A DNA stretch of 64,000 nt from Luteimonas sp. 9C (GCF_902506295.1 NZ_LR733313.1:124001-188000), one strand, 5' to 3'. Shown: positions 33,104 through 42,874, numbered from the stretch's first letter. Notes: a model not told the origin generated them from the sequence alone. Translations and numbers: made by a program.

Positions 33104-35476
33104 ATGTCTGAGAAACTGCTTGTACGTCGCGCCGCGGTGCTTGGCGCGGGTGTCATGGGCGCGCAGATCGCCGCGCACCTGACCAACGCCGGCATCGACA
33201 CGGTCCTGTTCGACCTGCCGGCCAAGGAAGGCGACAAGGACGGCGTGGTGCGCAAGGCGCTCGCGAACCTGGCCAAATTGAGCCCCGCCCCGCTGAGCAG
33301 CAAGTCGCTTGCCGAGGCCATCGTGCCGGCCAACTACGAGACCGGCCTGGCCGAACTCGAAAGCTGCGACCTGATCATCGAGGCGATCGCCGAGAAGATG
33401 GACTGGAAGCAGGACCTCTACCGCAAGATCGCCCCGCACGTGCCGGCACACGCGGTGCTGGCCAGCAATACTTCGGGCCTCGGAATCAATGCCCTGGCGG
33501 ATGTGCTTCCCGAAGAACTGCGTCACCGCTTCTGCGGTGTGCACTTCTTCAACCCGCCGCGCTATATGCATCTGGCCGAACTGATTCCGGCCAAGACCAC
33601 CGACAAGGCGGTCCTGGAAGGCCTCGAAACCTTCCTGACCACCCAGCTCGGCAAGGGCGTGGTCTACGCCAAGGACACCCCGAACTTCATCGGCAACCGG
33701 ATCGGCGTGTTCTCGATCCTGTCGACGATCCACCACACCCAGGAATCGAATCTGGGCTTCGACGAGGTCGACGCGCTGACCGGTCCCCTGCTCGGCCGTC
33801 CGAAGTCGGCGACCTACCGCACTTCGGACGTGGTCGGTCTGGACACGATGTCGCACGTCATCAAGACCATGGCCGACACGCTGCCCGAGGATCCCTGGCA
33901 CGAATACTTCGCCTCGCCCAAGTGGCTGACCGCGCTGATCGACAAGGGCGCGCTGGGCCAGAAGACCGGGGCCGGCATCTTCCGCAAGGCGGGCAAGGAC
34001 ATCCTGGTCCTGGATCTCGAGAAGCAGGACTACCGCGCGTCCGACCGCACGGCCGCCGACGAGGTCGTCGCGATCCTCAAGACCAAGGATCCCGCCGAAC
34101 GCATGGCCCAGCTGCGCGCGAGCGAACACCCACAGGCGCAGTTCGTCTGGGCGATCCTGCGCGACCTGTTCCACTACAGCGCCGTGCATCTGGAAGACAT
34201 CGCCGAGACCGCACGCGACGTGGACCTGGCGATCCGCTGGGGCTACGGCTGGCAGCAGGGTCCGTTCGAACTGTGGCAGGCCGCGGGCTGGAAGCAGGTC
34301 GCCGACTGGATCGCCGAGGACATCGTCGCCGGCAAGACGATGAGCAGCGCGCCGCTGCCCGACTGGGTGTTCGACGGCCGCGAGGGTGTGCATGCCGCCG
34401 AGGGCAGCTACAGCCCGTCCAAGAACGCCAAGCTGCCGCGCTCGGCGCTGCCGGTGTACCGCCGCCAGCGTTTCCCCGACCCGCTGCTGGGTGAGCGCTT
34501 CGAGCCGGGCGAAACGGTGTACGAGAACGACGGCATCCGCCTGTGGACGGACGGCGACGACATCGGCGTGATCAGCTTCAAGACCAAGATGCACACCGTC
34601 TCCGACCACGTGCTCGACGGCATCCAGGAAGCGATCGGCATCGCCGAGCGCAAGTTCAAGGGCGTGGTGATCTGGCAGCCGAAGGAGCCTTTCTCCGCAG
34701 GTGCCGATCTCGCCGGCGCGCTGGGCCTGCTGCAGGCCGGCAAGGTGGATGCGTTCGAGGCGATGGTCGAGAACTTCCAGAAGACCAGCCAGCGCATCAA
34801 GTACTCGCTGGTGCCCGTGGTCGCGGCCGTCCGCGGCTTGGCGCTGGGTGGTGGCTGCGAGTTCCAGATGCACAGCGCGCGCACCGTCGCGCATCTCGAA
34901 AGCTACATCGGCCTGGTCGAGGCCGGCGTCGGCCTGTTGCCGGCCGGTGGCGGCCTGAAGGAACTGGCGGTGCGTGCATCGGAAGCCGCCGGCCCGAACG
35001 GCGACGTGTTCGCCGAGCTGAAAAAGACCTTCGAGACCATCGCGATGGCCAAGGTGTCGAACTCGGCAGTCAACGCCCAGGAACTCGGCCTGCTGCGCAG
35101 CGATGACATCGTGACCTTCAACGCGTTCGAGTTGCTGCATGTCGCACGCCAGCAGGCATCGGCGCTGGCCGAAGCCGGCTACCGCCCGCCGCTGCCCGCG
35201 CGCGCAATCCGCGTCGCCGGCGATGTCGGCATCGCCACGTTCAAGATGCTGCTGGTCAACATGCTCGAAGGCCGTTTCGTCAGTGAGTACGACTACGAGA
35301 TCGCCGAGCGCATCGCCACCGTGCTGTGCGGCGGCGACGTGGACCGCAACGCGGTCGTCGACGAGGACTGGCTGATCCGCCTGGAGCGCAAGCACTTCGT
35401 CGAGCTTGCCCAGCAGGAGAAGACCCAGGCGCGCATCGGCCACATGCTCAAGACCGGCAAGCCGCTTCGGAACTAG
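33104..35476 (+). CDS. 3-hydroxyacyl-CoA dehydrogenase / enoyl-CoA hydratase (FadN type)
   Basis: Bifunctional beta-oxidation enzyme of 790 residues with the dehydrogenase first and the hydratase last (the FadN-like order, unlike E. coli FadB). The Rossmann motif is VLGAGVMGAQIAAHL at residues 11-25. SNTSGLGI and HFFNPPRYMHLAELI are 3HCDH stretches. The C-terminal crotonase part has AGADLAGAL and GLALGGGCEFQMHSAR. I preferred the second ATG (33104), which has GGAG 7 bases upstream and gives MSEKLLVRRAAVLGAG; ATG 33095 is the alternative. Probably works with the thiolase that follows 91 bases later. Confidence 0.93.
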   Translation: MSEKLLVRRAAVLGAGVMGAQIAAHLTNAGIDTVLFDLPAKEGDKDGVVRKALANLAKLSPAPLSSKSLAEAIVPANYETGLAELESCDLIIEAIAEKMDWKQDLYRKIAPHVPAHAVLASNTSGLGINALADVLPEELRHRFCGVHFFNPPRYMHLAELIPAKTTDKAVLEGLETFLTTQLGKGVVYAKDTPNFIGNRIGVFSILSTIHHTQESNLGFDEVDALTGPLLGRPKSATYRTSDVVGLDTMSHVIKTMADTLPEDPWHEYFASPKWLTALIDKGALGQKTGAGIFRKAGKDILVLDLEKQDYRASDRTAADEVVAILKTKDPAERMAQLRASEHPQAQFVWAILRDLFHYSAVHLEDIAETARDVDLAIRWGYGWQQGPFELWQAAGWKQVADWIAEDIVAGKTMSSAPLPDWVFDGREGVHAAEGSYSPSKNAKLPRSALPVYRRQRFPDPLLGERFEPGETVYENDGIRLWTDGDDIGVISFKTKMHTVSDHVLDGIQEAIGIAERKFKGVVIWQPKEPFSAGADLAGALGLLQAGKVDAFEAMVENFQKTSQRIKYSLVPVVAAVRGLALGGGCEFQMHSARTVAHLESYIGLVEAGVGLLPAGGGLKELAVRASEAAGPNGDVFAELKKTFETIAMAKVSNSAVNAQELGLLRSDDIVTFNAFELLHVARQQASALAEAGYRPPLPARAIRVAGDVGIATFKMLLVNMLEGRFVSEYDYEIAERIATVLCGGDVDRNAVVDEDWLIRLERKHFVELAQQEKTQARIGHMLKTGKPLRN

Positions 35477-35488
35477 TGAGGACGTCAG

Positions 35489-35503
35489 GCGCGCAGTGCG
35501 CGC
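35489..35503. repeat. Small hairpin between the FadN-type gene and fadA
   Basis: GCGCGC/GCGCGC around AGT, the same loop as the large hairpin after acnA. Next to it GCGTCAG (35507-35513) and CTGACGC form a wider inverted repeat across 14 bases. It may be a small member of the same intergenic repeat class. Confidence 0.45.
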
Positions 35504-35567
35504 GAAGCGTCAGTCGAGGCCACCCGGCTGACGCCCTCACCCCCTCACTCAAATACGAGAACATCCC

Positions 35568-36773
35568 ATGAGCAAGCAGATCCAGGACGCCTACATCGTC
35601 GCCGCCACCCGCACACCCGTGGGCAAGGCGCCGAAGGGCGTATTCCGCAACACCCGCCCCGACGACATGCTGGCGCACGTGCTCAAGGCCGTCGTCGCGC
35701 AGGCGCCGGGCATCGACGTCGACCGCATCGACGACGCCGTGATCGGCTGCGCGATGCCCGAGGGCGAGCAAGGCATGAACGTGGCGCGCATCGGCGTGCT
35801 GCTGGCCGGCCTGCCCGACACCGTGGCCGCGCAGACCGTCAACCGCTTCTGCTCGTCCGGCCTGCAGGCCCTCGCGCTGGCCGCCAACGAGATCCGTCTC
35901 GGCAACGCCGACCTGATGCTCGCCGGCGGTACCGAGTCGATGTCGATGGTGCCGATGATGGGCAACAAGGTCGCGCTCGCCCCGAGCGTGTTCAAGGACG
36001 ACCACGTGGCCATCGCCTATGGCATGGGCATCACAGCCGAGAAGGTCGCCGAGGAGTGGAAGGTCTCGCGCGAGGACCAGGACGCGTTCGCGCTCGCCTC
36101 GCACCAGAAGGCGATCGCCGCGATCGAGGCCGGCGAGTTCAAGGACGAGATCAGCCCCTACGAGATCGTCTCGCACCAGCCCGACCTCGCCGGCAACACG
36201 GTGCGTCTGCGCAAGCTGCTGGTCGACACCGACGAAGGTCCGCGCCCGGATTCCTCGATCGAAGGCCTGGCCAAGCTGCGTCCGGTGTTCCGCAACGGAC
36301 AGTTCGGCGGTTCGGTGACGGCCGGCAACAGCTCGCAGATGAGCGATGGCGCGGCCGGCATCCTGCTCGCCTCGGGCCAGGCGGTGCAGGATTACGGTCT
36401 GAAGCCGCTGGCGCGTTTTGTCAGTTTCGCGGTCGCCGGCGTGCGCCCCGAAGTCATGGGCATCGGCCCGATCGCGGCGATTCCCAAGGCGCTGGCGCAG
36501 GCCGGCCTCACCCTCGACGACATCGACTGGATCGAGCTCAACGAAGCCTTCGCCGCGCAGGCGCTGGCGGTCATCCGCGACAGCGGGCTCGACCCGTCCA
36601 AGGTCAATCCGCTGGGCGGCGCGATCGCGCTCGGCCATCCGCTGGGTGCGACCGGCGCGATCCGCACCGCGACCATCGTCCACGGCATGCGCCGTCGCAA
36701 GAAGCGCTACGGTCTGGTGACGATGTGCATCGGCACGGGCATGGGCGCGGCGGGTGTGATCGAAGCGCTCTGA
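35568..36773 (+). CDS. fadA: Acetyl-CoA C-acyltransferase (3-ketoacyl-CoA thiolase)
   Basis: Thiolytic last step of beta-oxidation. The 401-residue product has the acyl-accepting Cys95 in VNRFCSSGLQALALA, the NEAFAAQAL segment, the catalytic His in GGAIALGHPLGATGA and the second Cys in VTMCIGTGMGAAG. It lies just downstream of the dehydrogenase/hydratase on the same strand and ends at a bidirectional terminator. It could equally be named fadI, because the partner is a FadN-type rather than a FadB-type protein. Confidence 0.95.
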   Translation: MSKQIQDAYIVAATRTPVGKAPKGVFRNTRPDDMLAHVLKAVVAQAPGIDVDRIDDAVIGCAMPEGEQGMNVARIGVLLAGLPDTVAAQTVNRFCSSGLQALALAANEIRLGNADLMLAGGTESMSMVPMMGNKVALAPSVFKDDHVAIAYGMGITAEKVAEEWKVSREDQDAFALASHQKAIAAIEAGEFKDEISPYEIVSHQPDLAGNTVRLRKLLVDTDEGPRPDSSIEGLAKLRPVFRNGQFGGSVTAGNSSQMSDGAAGILLASGQAVQDYGLKPLARFVSFAVAGVRPEVMGIGPIAAIPKALAQAGLTLDDIDWIELNEAFAAQALAVIRDSGLDPSKVNPLGGAIALGHPLGATGAIRTATIVHGMRRRKKRYGLVTMCIGTGMGAAGVIEAL

Positions 36774-36878
36774 GATCCGCGGTTTTTCCTCGAAGCGCGC
36801 TCGCGCGCGATGGGGTTCTGACGCTCGCCGATTCTTCGAAAAAGCCTTGCGCGCGCGCGAGCGCCCCCGCAAAAACAA

Positions 36879-36907
36879 AAAGCCCCGGCACTGCCGGGGC
36901 TTTTTTT
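36879..36907. terminator. Bidirectional terminator between fadA and the OmpA-like gene
   Basis: AGCCCCGGC/GCCGGGGCT around ACT (36881-36901), with AAAA before and seven T (36901-36907) after. It is a strong intrinsic terminator for both convergent genes. Confidence 0.9.
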
Positions 36908-36922
36908 GCAGCGCGCTGCGGA

Positions 36923-37600
36923 TTACGACTGCAGCGGAATCACGCGGATCTCGACGCGACGGTTCAGCGCGCGGCCCTGCTCGGTGCTGTTGTCCGCGAC
37001 CGGGCGGGTCTTGCCGAAGCCGACGATCTCGAAGCGCTGGCGCAGAAGACCCTGGCCGATCAGATAGTTGCCCACCGAGTCGGCACGCTGCTGCGACAGA
37101 CGCTGGTTGACCGCGTCGGTGCCGACGCTGTCGGTGTGACCCGAGATCTCGACGATCGTCTGGTCGTACTCGGCGAGCGTCCGCGCGACGTTGTTGAGCG
37201 CCGGATAGAACTGCGACTTGAGATCGGCCTTGCCGAAGTCGAAGGTCACGCCATCCGGCAGGTTGAGCTTGATGACATCGCCGTCGCGGTCGACCTGGAT
37301 GCCGGTGCCCTGGGTCTGGCGACGCAGTTCGGCTTCCTGGCGGTCCTGATAGACGCCGACAGCGCCGCCGGCCAGGCCGCCGACACCGGCGCCGACCATG
37401 GCGCGCTGACGGCGCTCGGTAGCGTCGCCGCCGCTGAGGAGACCGGCGACGGCGCCGATGCCCGCACCGATCAGCGCATTGTTACGGGTGCGGTTCGCAT
37501 CGTCCGGTGCATTCGTCTGACCGGTATAGGTCGCGCAGCTGGACAGCAGCAGGGTGCTGGCGAGCGCGGTGGTGAGGCCTGCGGTGGTGAGTCGGCGCAT
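36923..37600 (-). CDS. OmpA-family peptidoglycan-binding lipoprotein
   Basis: A 225-residue outer-membrane lipoprotein. The signal ends in lipobox LLSSC (Cys22). A glycine-zipper region follows (ALIGAGIGAVAGLLSGG and AMVGAGVGGLAGGAVGVYQDRQE). Residues 110-222 are the OmpA C-terminal domain (FDFGKADLKSQFYPALNNVA, VEISGHTDSVGTDAVNQRLSQ, RALNRRVEIRVIP), which binds peptidoglycan diaminopimelate. This is the YiaD-like architecture. The ATG at 37600 with GGAGA upstream gives the signal; the open frame upstream is not used. Confidence 0.92.
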   Translation of the reverse strand: MRRLTTAGLTTALASTLLLSSCATYTGQTNAPDDANRTRNNALIGAGIGAVAGLLSGGDATERRQRAMVGAGVGGLAGGAVGVYQDRQEAELRRQTQGTGIQVDRDGDVIKLNLPDGVTFDFGKADLKSQFYPALNNVARTLAEYDQTIVEISGHTDSVGTDAVNQRLSQQRADSVGNYLIGQGLLRQRFEIVGFGKTRPVADNSTEQGRALNRRVEIRVIPLQS

Positions 37601-37748
37601 GGTATCGGTCTCCTGGTGTCCGGTACGGGCGAAGATGCCCGGAGCGTTGAAAGCGGAGCCGAAAGTAGCGTGTTCAGAATGCATGCGGAGTGACGGCGTG
37701 CATGCCCGGACGGACATCGTTCAGCACGAACATCCACGCAGCGCGTCT

Positions 37749-39227
37749 TCAGTCGAGCATTGCCTCGGCCGCCTCCGCATCGAGCGCCTGCGACCAGTCG
37801 CCCATCATCGCCAGATACAGCAAGGCGTCGAACTCGCGCCGGAAATGCGCGATCGCCGCGTCGGGATCGGGCACCAGGCGAGCGTCGGCGACGAGACCGA
37901 AATGCACCCGGTTGTCGTAGCTGAGGATCGACAGGCCGATGCCGATCGATCCGGTCTGCGGCACCCAGAACATCATCTCGCGCAGTGCGCATCCGGCCAG
38001 ATAGAGCGGCTGTTGCGGGCCGGGCACATTGGTGGCCACGGCCGACGCCTTGCGGCTGAAGAGATCGAGCGCGATGCCCTGCGCCGATTGCGGCGCCATG
38101 CCCAGTGCGGCGAGCAGTCCGAAGGCGACGATCGCCTGGCGCGAACCCTTGAGTTCGCGCATGCACGCAGCCACGCGTTCGAGCCGGCGCGCAGGATTCG
38201 CTTCGCCGACCGGCAAGTCGAGGAATACGAGACCGAAATGGTTGCCGAGCTTCTTCGCGTGCTCCAGCGGCCGCAGGTTGACCGGCACCGTCGCGCGCAG
38301 CGTCATCCCGTCGGGGTCAGTCCCCCGCTCGCGCATGTAGCCGCGCAACGCACCGGCGGCAGCAGCCATCAGCACGTCGTTGACGGTGCAGTCGAACGCG
38401 CGGCCGACCGCCTTGACCTCGTCCAGACACAGCGGCTCCGCCCAGGCGACGCGCTTGCTGACGCCCAGTTCGCCCCGCAGCAGCGATGGCGGGTCATCGG
38501 ACAGCGACAGTGCGTACAGCAGCTCGCGGGCAATCTCGCCGCCTTCCCGCGCCAGCATGTTCGCGAGCGTGGGGTCGCGGTACATCGCCATGCCGCGGTC
38601 GAGCACCTGTCCGCCCAGCTTTTTGTACCGCGCGACTGCGTTGACGCGCCGCTCCACGCCCGCGCCATCGGCCTTGAGCCAGGCCTGCGGCAGGGTCTCC
38701 GCGGGCCGTGGATGGCGTTCGGTATCGGTCAGCGACAACAGCACCTGCACGAGCGCGATGCCGTCGGCATAGCAGTGGTGGATGCGCGCGACCAGCGCGG
38801 AGCCGCCGGCGTAGTCTTCGACCAGATGGAACTGCCAGCGCGGCTTGCCGGGATCGAGCGGCGTCGATGCGAGTTCGCCGGTGAAGGCTTCCAGCGCGCG
38901 TTTTTCTTCGGCCGCGCTGCTCACGGTCGCGCGCCCCGGCAGCGCGGCGCGTCGCACATGCCAGTCGAGGTCGAAGTGCCCGTCCTCGATCCAGGTCGCC
39001 CCCGTCGTAGCGTCGACGGCTTTCTGGCGGAACCGCGCGTAGGCGAGAAAGCGCGTATCGACCAGCGCGCGCAGGGCCTCCACCGACATCCGCTCGGTGA
39101 ATACCAGTACGGCGGTGATCATCATCGGATTGGTCGGCCGCTCCATGCGCAGCCAGGCGGTGTCGACGCGCGTCATCGGCTGTCGGCGCAGGCGTTTGCG
39201 GCGTGGCGGTGCGGCGGTCTCGGCCAT
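37749..39227 (-). CDS. Wax ester synthase / diacylglycerol acyltransferase family protein
   Basis: A 492-residue WS/DGAT-like O-acyltransferase that would join acyl-CoA to a fatty alcohol or diacylglycerol. The catalytic HHxxxDG motif is present as HHCYADG (His150-Gly156). Family stretches TNPMMITAVLVF, VNDVLMAAAAGALRGYM, VPVNLRP and ATNVPGPQQPLYLAG follow. Full length for the family. The start could be the internal ATG (MTRVDTAWLRME, residue 18). It sits upstream of the OmpA-like gene with 148 bases between. Neutral-lipid storage is the inferred role. Confidence 0.88.
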   Translation of the reverse strand: MAETAAPPRRKRLRRQPMTRVDTAWLRMERPTNPMMITAVLVFTERMSVEALRALVDTRFLAYARFRQKAVDATTGATWIEDGHFDLDWHVRRAALPGRATVSSAAEEKRALEAFTGELASTPLDPGKPRWQFHLVEDYAGGSALVARIHHCYADGIALVQVLLSLTDTERHPRPAETLPQAWLKADGAGVERRVNAVARYKKLGGQVLDRGMAMYRDPTLANMLAREGGEIARELLYALSLSDDPPSLLRGELGVSKRVAWAEPLCLDEVKAVGRAFDCTVNDVLMAAAAGALRGYMRERGTDPDGMTLRATVPVNLRPLEHAKKLGNHFGLVFLDLPVGEANPARRLERVAACMRELKGSRQAIVAFGLLAALGMAPQSAQGIALDLFSRKASAVATNVPGPQQPLYLAGCALREMMFWVPQTGSIGIGLSILSYDNRVHFGLVADARLVPDPDAAIAHFRREFDALLYLAMMGDWSQALDAEAAEAMLD

Positions 39228-39426
39228 CTTCCCTCCCAGGCAGTCAGCCGCCCGAGTGGATCACGCGGGTGCGGCAGGGTCAACGCGCACGCGACCGCAG
39301 GCGCGTCGCATGCGTCGCCGGCGCTGCATGAGGTCACGCGGACCGCGCAGCACGCGGCTGCACGGCACTGCTGTGGACGTGCACGCTGCCGCACGCGATG
39401 CGCGCGCCAGGGCGCGCACGCAGACG

Positions 39427-40842
39427 TCAGCGCGACGTCTGGTAGGCGGCCAGCGCGGCCTCGCGGCCCGCTGCCAGATCGACGATCGGTGAGGACGGAT
39501 ATTCCGGTGCGACCGACTTCAGCCGGTCGGGGTCGGTCCATGGACTAAAGCGCAGCGGCACCGGCAGGCCGGCGAGTTCGGGCACCCAGCGTGCGATGTA
39601 ACTGCCGTCGGGATCGAATTTCTGCGCCTGCGTGACCGGATTGAACACCCGGAAGTACGGCGATGCATCCGCGCCGGTGCCACCGATCCACTGCCAGCCC
39701 AGCGTGTTGTTGGCGAGGTCGGCATCGACCAGCGTGTCCCAGAACCAGGTCGCGCCTTCGCGCCAGTGGATGCGCATGTGCTTGCACAGCCAGCTGCCCA
39801 CGATCATGCGCACCCGGTTGTGCATCCAGCCGACATGCCAGAGCTCGCGCAGACCGGCGTCCACGATCGGCACGCCGGTGCGTCCCCGGCGCCAGGCCTC
39901 GAGCGCAGCGGTCTGGACGCGCGCCCACGGAAACCGCTCGAAGCGCGGATTGAAGTTCTCGTCGGGCGTCTTCGGAAAATGATGCAGCAGATGATGGGCG
40001 AACTCGCGCCAGCCCAGTTCGCGGACGTAGGCATCGATGTCTGAGGCGTTCGCCGCGGTGCGCTCGGCCTCGAGCGCGGCGACCACGCGCCACGGCGAGA
40101 TCTCGCCGAAATGCAGATGGGGTGACAGGCGCGACGTGCCGGCCTGGTCGGGACGATCGCGACCGGCGCGGTAGCCGCGCAGCGCGCCGTCGATGAAAAC
40201 CTCCAGGGCCTCGTGGGCGCCGGCTTCACCGGGGACCCAGAATTTCCAGAAGCCGGCGTCCCAGTCCAGCGCGGGCGCCAGCTCCAACTCCTCGAGCGCC
40301 ACACCCGAGGGACCGTCCTCGACCGCGGGCAGGCTGCGGGGCGCAGGCCAGGGGTCTGGCAGGTGCAGTTCGGTCAAGGCTTTGCGCCAAAACGGGGTGA
40401 ACACCTTGTACGGACCGCCCTGCCCGGTCTGCAGCGACCACGGTTCCAGCATCAGCGCGCCATTGTGGCTTTCGGCACGCACGCCGGATTCGCGCAGATC
40501 GCGCTTGATGGCGGTGTCGCGTGCTTCGATCGCCGGATCGTAGCGCCGGTTCCAGAACACGGCTTCGGCGCTGCAGGTGTCGACTAGGGTCTCGAGCGTG
40601 GCCTGGCTGGGTCCGTGGAACAGGCGGAGTCGACTGCCACGCTTGCGCAGCGCAGCGTCCAGCGCGGCCAGCGAATGATGCCGCCACGCGTTCGATGCCG
40701 CGCCCGGCGCCCAGTCACCCTCTTCGTCCGGCGCATGGATGTAGACGCACACCGGCGCGAATCCCGCATCCAGCGCGGCGCGCAGCGCCGGATTGTCATC
40801 GAGTCGCAGATCGTTCCGGAACCAGACGATGGCAGTCGCCAA
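39427..40842 (-). CDS. phrB: Deoxyribodipyrimidine photolyase
   Basis: Light-driven repair of cyclobutane pyrimidine dimers with FAD. The 471-residue product begins with the photolyase alpha/beta domain (IVWFRNDLRLDDNPAL). The FAD-binding helical domain has RDRPDQAGTSRLSPHLHFGEISPW, GWREFAHHLLHHFP, VDAGLRELWHVGWMHNRVRM and NNTLGWQWIGGTGADASPYFRVFNP. Conserved tryptophans of the electron-transfer chain are present. It is divergent from sufE. A GCGCGCC/GGCGCGC hairpin lies just after its stop (39402-39417). Confidence 0.96.
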   Translation of the reverse strand: MATAIVWFRNDLRLDDNPALRAALDAGFAPVCVYIHAPDEEGDWAPGAASNAWRHHSLAALDAALRKRGSRLRLFHGPSQATLETLVDTCSAEAVFWNRRYDPAIEARDTAIKRDLRESGVRAESHNGALMLEPWSLQTGQGGPYKVFTPFWRKALTELHLPDPWPAPRSLPAVEDGPSGVALEELELAPALDWDAGFWKFWVPGEAGAHEALEVFIDGALRGYRAGRDRPDQAGTSRLSPHLHFGEISPWRVVAALEAERTAANASDIDAYVRELGWREFAHHLLHHFPKTPDENFNPRFERFPWARVQTAALEAWRRGRTGVPIVDAGLRELWHVGWMHNRVRMIVGSWLCKHMRIHWREGATWFWDTLVDADLANNTLGWQWIGGTGADASPYFRVFNPVTQAQKFDPDGSYIARWVPELAGLPVPLRFSPWTDPDRLKSVAPEYPSSPIVDLAAGREAALAAYQTSR

Positions 40843-41011
40843 AGCGCTTCTCCCCGCGCGCCGAATAGAGCCGCGGACAGTCTCTGAATGCGCGTGAGGA
40901 TCCTGAGAAAGCCGGGCGTCTCCCGTGTCTGCGCGCCGCGGCGCCGCGATCCACTGACGCCGGTCGGGACAGTGCGCCGGCGGGATCGGTCACAATATCG
41001 GCTGCGAACCT

Positions 41012-41482
41012 GTGTCCGCGCCCGAGAAGAGCCCAGCCCACGTGACCCCCACCCCGTTTCCCCTCGAATCCAGCCCCGCCGACGCCCAGCGCGCGATCGC
41101 CGAGGAATTCGCGTTCTTCGGCGACTGGTCCGAACGCTACCAGTACCTGATCGATCTGGGCCGCAAGCTGCCCGAGTTCCCCGATGCGCTGAAGACCGAG
41201 ACGCACCGCCTGCACGGCTGCCAGTCGATGGTGTGGATCGTGGCCTCCGGCGACGCGGACCGTCTCGAGTTCGCCGCCGCCAGCGATTCGGCTATCGTGT
41301 CGGGCCTGATCTATCTCGCCCTGCGCGTCTACAGCGGCCGCAGTGCGCGCGAGATCGTCGAGACCGATGCCGACTACATCGGCGACATCGGACTGGCCAA
41401 GCACCTCTCCCCGACGCGCAACAACGGGCTGGCGGCCCTGATCGCCTTCATCCGCGACCGCGCGCAGCACGCGCTGGCGTGA
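41012..41482 (+). CDS. sufE: SufE family sulfur acceptor protein
   Basis: Accepts persulfide sulfur from a SufS-type cysteine desulfurase for iron-sulfur cluster assembly. The 156-residue product has FAFFGDWSERYQYLIDLGRKLP and the active cysteine in RLHGCQSMVWI (Cys70 with this start), followed by SGLIYLALRVYSGRSAREI. The GTG start at 41012 is tentative; a GTG at 41042 is equally possible. No suf operon surrounds it, and its stop overlaps the MFS gene start by 4 bases (GTGA). Confidence 0.92.
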   Translation: MSAPEKSPAHVTPTPFPLESSPADAQRAIAEEFAFFGDWSERYQYLIDLGRKLPEFPDALKTETHRLHGCQSMVWIVASGDADRLEFAAASDSAIVSGLIYLALRVYSGRSAREIVETDADYIGDIGLAKHLSPTRNNGLAALIAFIRDRAQHALA

Positions 41483-42747
41483 GCGGCGCGCCAGCGTCGG
41501 AGTCCGACCCAGCGACCGTCGCTGAGGGCAGTCGCGCCGCGCCGCTGCGCAACCGCAACTTCCGCGCCCTGCTGGGCTACCGCATCTTCACGATCCTGTC
41601 GTACCAGATCGTCGCGGTCACGGCCGGCTGGCACATCTATGCCGAGACCGGCGACCCCTGGATGCTGGGGCTGATCGGCCTGGCGGAAGTGCTGCCCTAT
41701 TTCTGCGTCGCGCCGTTCGCGGGCTATCTGGTCGACCATCTCCCGCGGCGCAGGCTCGGCATGGCGGCCGCCGCCGGCCTGGCGATCACCCCGTTGCTGC
41801 TCGCACTGCTGACCTCGGGCCTGATCGCCGGAAGTGTCTGGCTGCTGTATCTGCCGATCATGCTGACCGGCATGGTCCGTGCGTTCCTCGGACCGGTGTA
41901 CAACGCGCTGTTCGCGCGTGTGCTGCCGCGCGACCAGTTCGTGCGCGGCGCCAGCCTCGGCAGCATCGTGTTCCAGAGTGCGATGGTGCTGGGGCCGGCG
42001 ATCGGCGGCCTGTTGATCAAGCCGCTCGGCATTCCGGGCGTGTTCCTGCTGGCGGCGATCCTCGCGCTGGTGGTGATCGTCTTTCTGGGACGCATGGAGG
42101 TGACCGAGCCGGCGCAGCTGCTGCAGCGCGAGCCGGTGTTCGCCAGCATCGCCGAGGGCGCGCGCTTCGTGTTCGGCCACCAGATCCTGCTCGCCGCGCT
42201 GGCGCTCGACATGTTCGCCGTGCTGTTCGGCGGCGCGATCTCGCTGGCGCCGGCCTTCATCCACGACATTCTCGACTACGGGCCGGAGGGCCTGGGCATC
42301 CTGCGCAGCGCGCCGGCGCTGGGCTCGGTGGCAATGGGCATCTGGCTGGCGCGCAATCCGGTCCAGCGCAACGCGGGCCGCTTCCTGCTGTGCGCGGTGG
42401 CGGGCTTCGGCCTGTGCATGATCGGTTTCGGCCTGTCGACGGCCTTCTGGCTGTCGGCGTTCTTCCTGCTGCTGTCGGGCATGTGCGACGGCGTGTCGGT
42501 GGTGATGCGCTCGACGATCATGCAGCTCTCGACACCGGACCACATGCGCGGTCGCGTGTCGTCCATCAACGGTCTGTTCGTCGGTTCGTCGAACGAGATC
42601 GGCGCGTTCTATATGGGGTCGATGGCGCGTCTGCTCGGTCTGGTGCCGGCGGTCGTGGTCGGTGGCTTCGTGACGATGGGCGTGGTCGCGACCACCGCAT
42701 GGCGCGCGCCCCGCCTGCGCCGGCTGGATCTGCGCGATCTGCAGTAG
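41479..42747 (+). CDS. MFS transporter
   Basis: A 422-residue inner-membrane major facilitator protein with about 12 hydrophobic helices. It resembles the drug/siderophore exporter branch (EntS-like): RNFRALLGYRIFTILSYQIVAV at the N-terminus, VDHLPRRRLGMAAAAG as the loop 2-3 motif, and STPDHMRGRVSSINGLFVGSSNEIGAF near the C-terminus, a typical stretch for this group. Substrate unknown. The GTG start overlaps the sufE stop, so the two are coupled, although a functional link is not obvious. Confidence 0.85.
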   Translation: MSGAPASESDPATVAEGSRAAPLRNRNFRALLGYRIFTILSYQIVAVTAGWHIYAETGDPWMLGLIGLAEVLPYFCVAPFAGYLVDHLPRRRLGMAAAAGLAITPLLLALLTSGLIAGSVWLLYLPIMLTGMVRAFLGPVYNALFARVLPRDQFVRGASLGSIVFQSAMVLGPAIGGLLIKPLGIPGVFLLAAILALVVIVFLGRMEVTEPAQLLQREPVFASIAEGARFVFGHQILLAALALDMFAVLFGGAISLAPAFIHDILDYGPEGLGILRSAPALGSVAMGIWLARNPVQRNAGRFLLCAVAGFGLCMIGFGLSTAFWLSAFFLLLSGMCDGVSVVMRSTIMQLSTPDHMRGRVSSINGLFVGSSNEIGAFYMGSMARLLGLVPAVVVGGFVTMGVVATTAWRAPRLRRLDLRDLQ

Positions 42748-42850
42748 GCGCCGCCGGCGATTGCGCACGGGCCGCCGGCAGAAGGAAGGCCGAACGCGCG
42801 ATCCTCGCGGCGCCGCAGGCCTGCGCTGCGGCAGACCCCATGAAACATGA

Positions 42851-42874
42851 AAAAAGCCCGCTTGCGCGGGCTTT
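42851..42874. terminator. Bidirectional terminator between MFS gene and the DksA-like gene
   Basis: AAAGCCCGC/GCGGGCTTT around TTGC, with AA before and CTCTGCTC after. It sits between convergent genes. The A run on the left gives a proper T run for the minus-strand DksA-like transcript. Confidence 0.8.

Noticed and set aside
32897-35443. Minus-strand open frame of more than 800 codons opposite the FadN-type gene
   Set aside because: Antisense shadow: composition mirrors the complement of the real gene and no family is recognisable.
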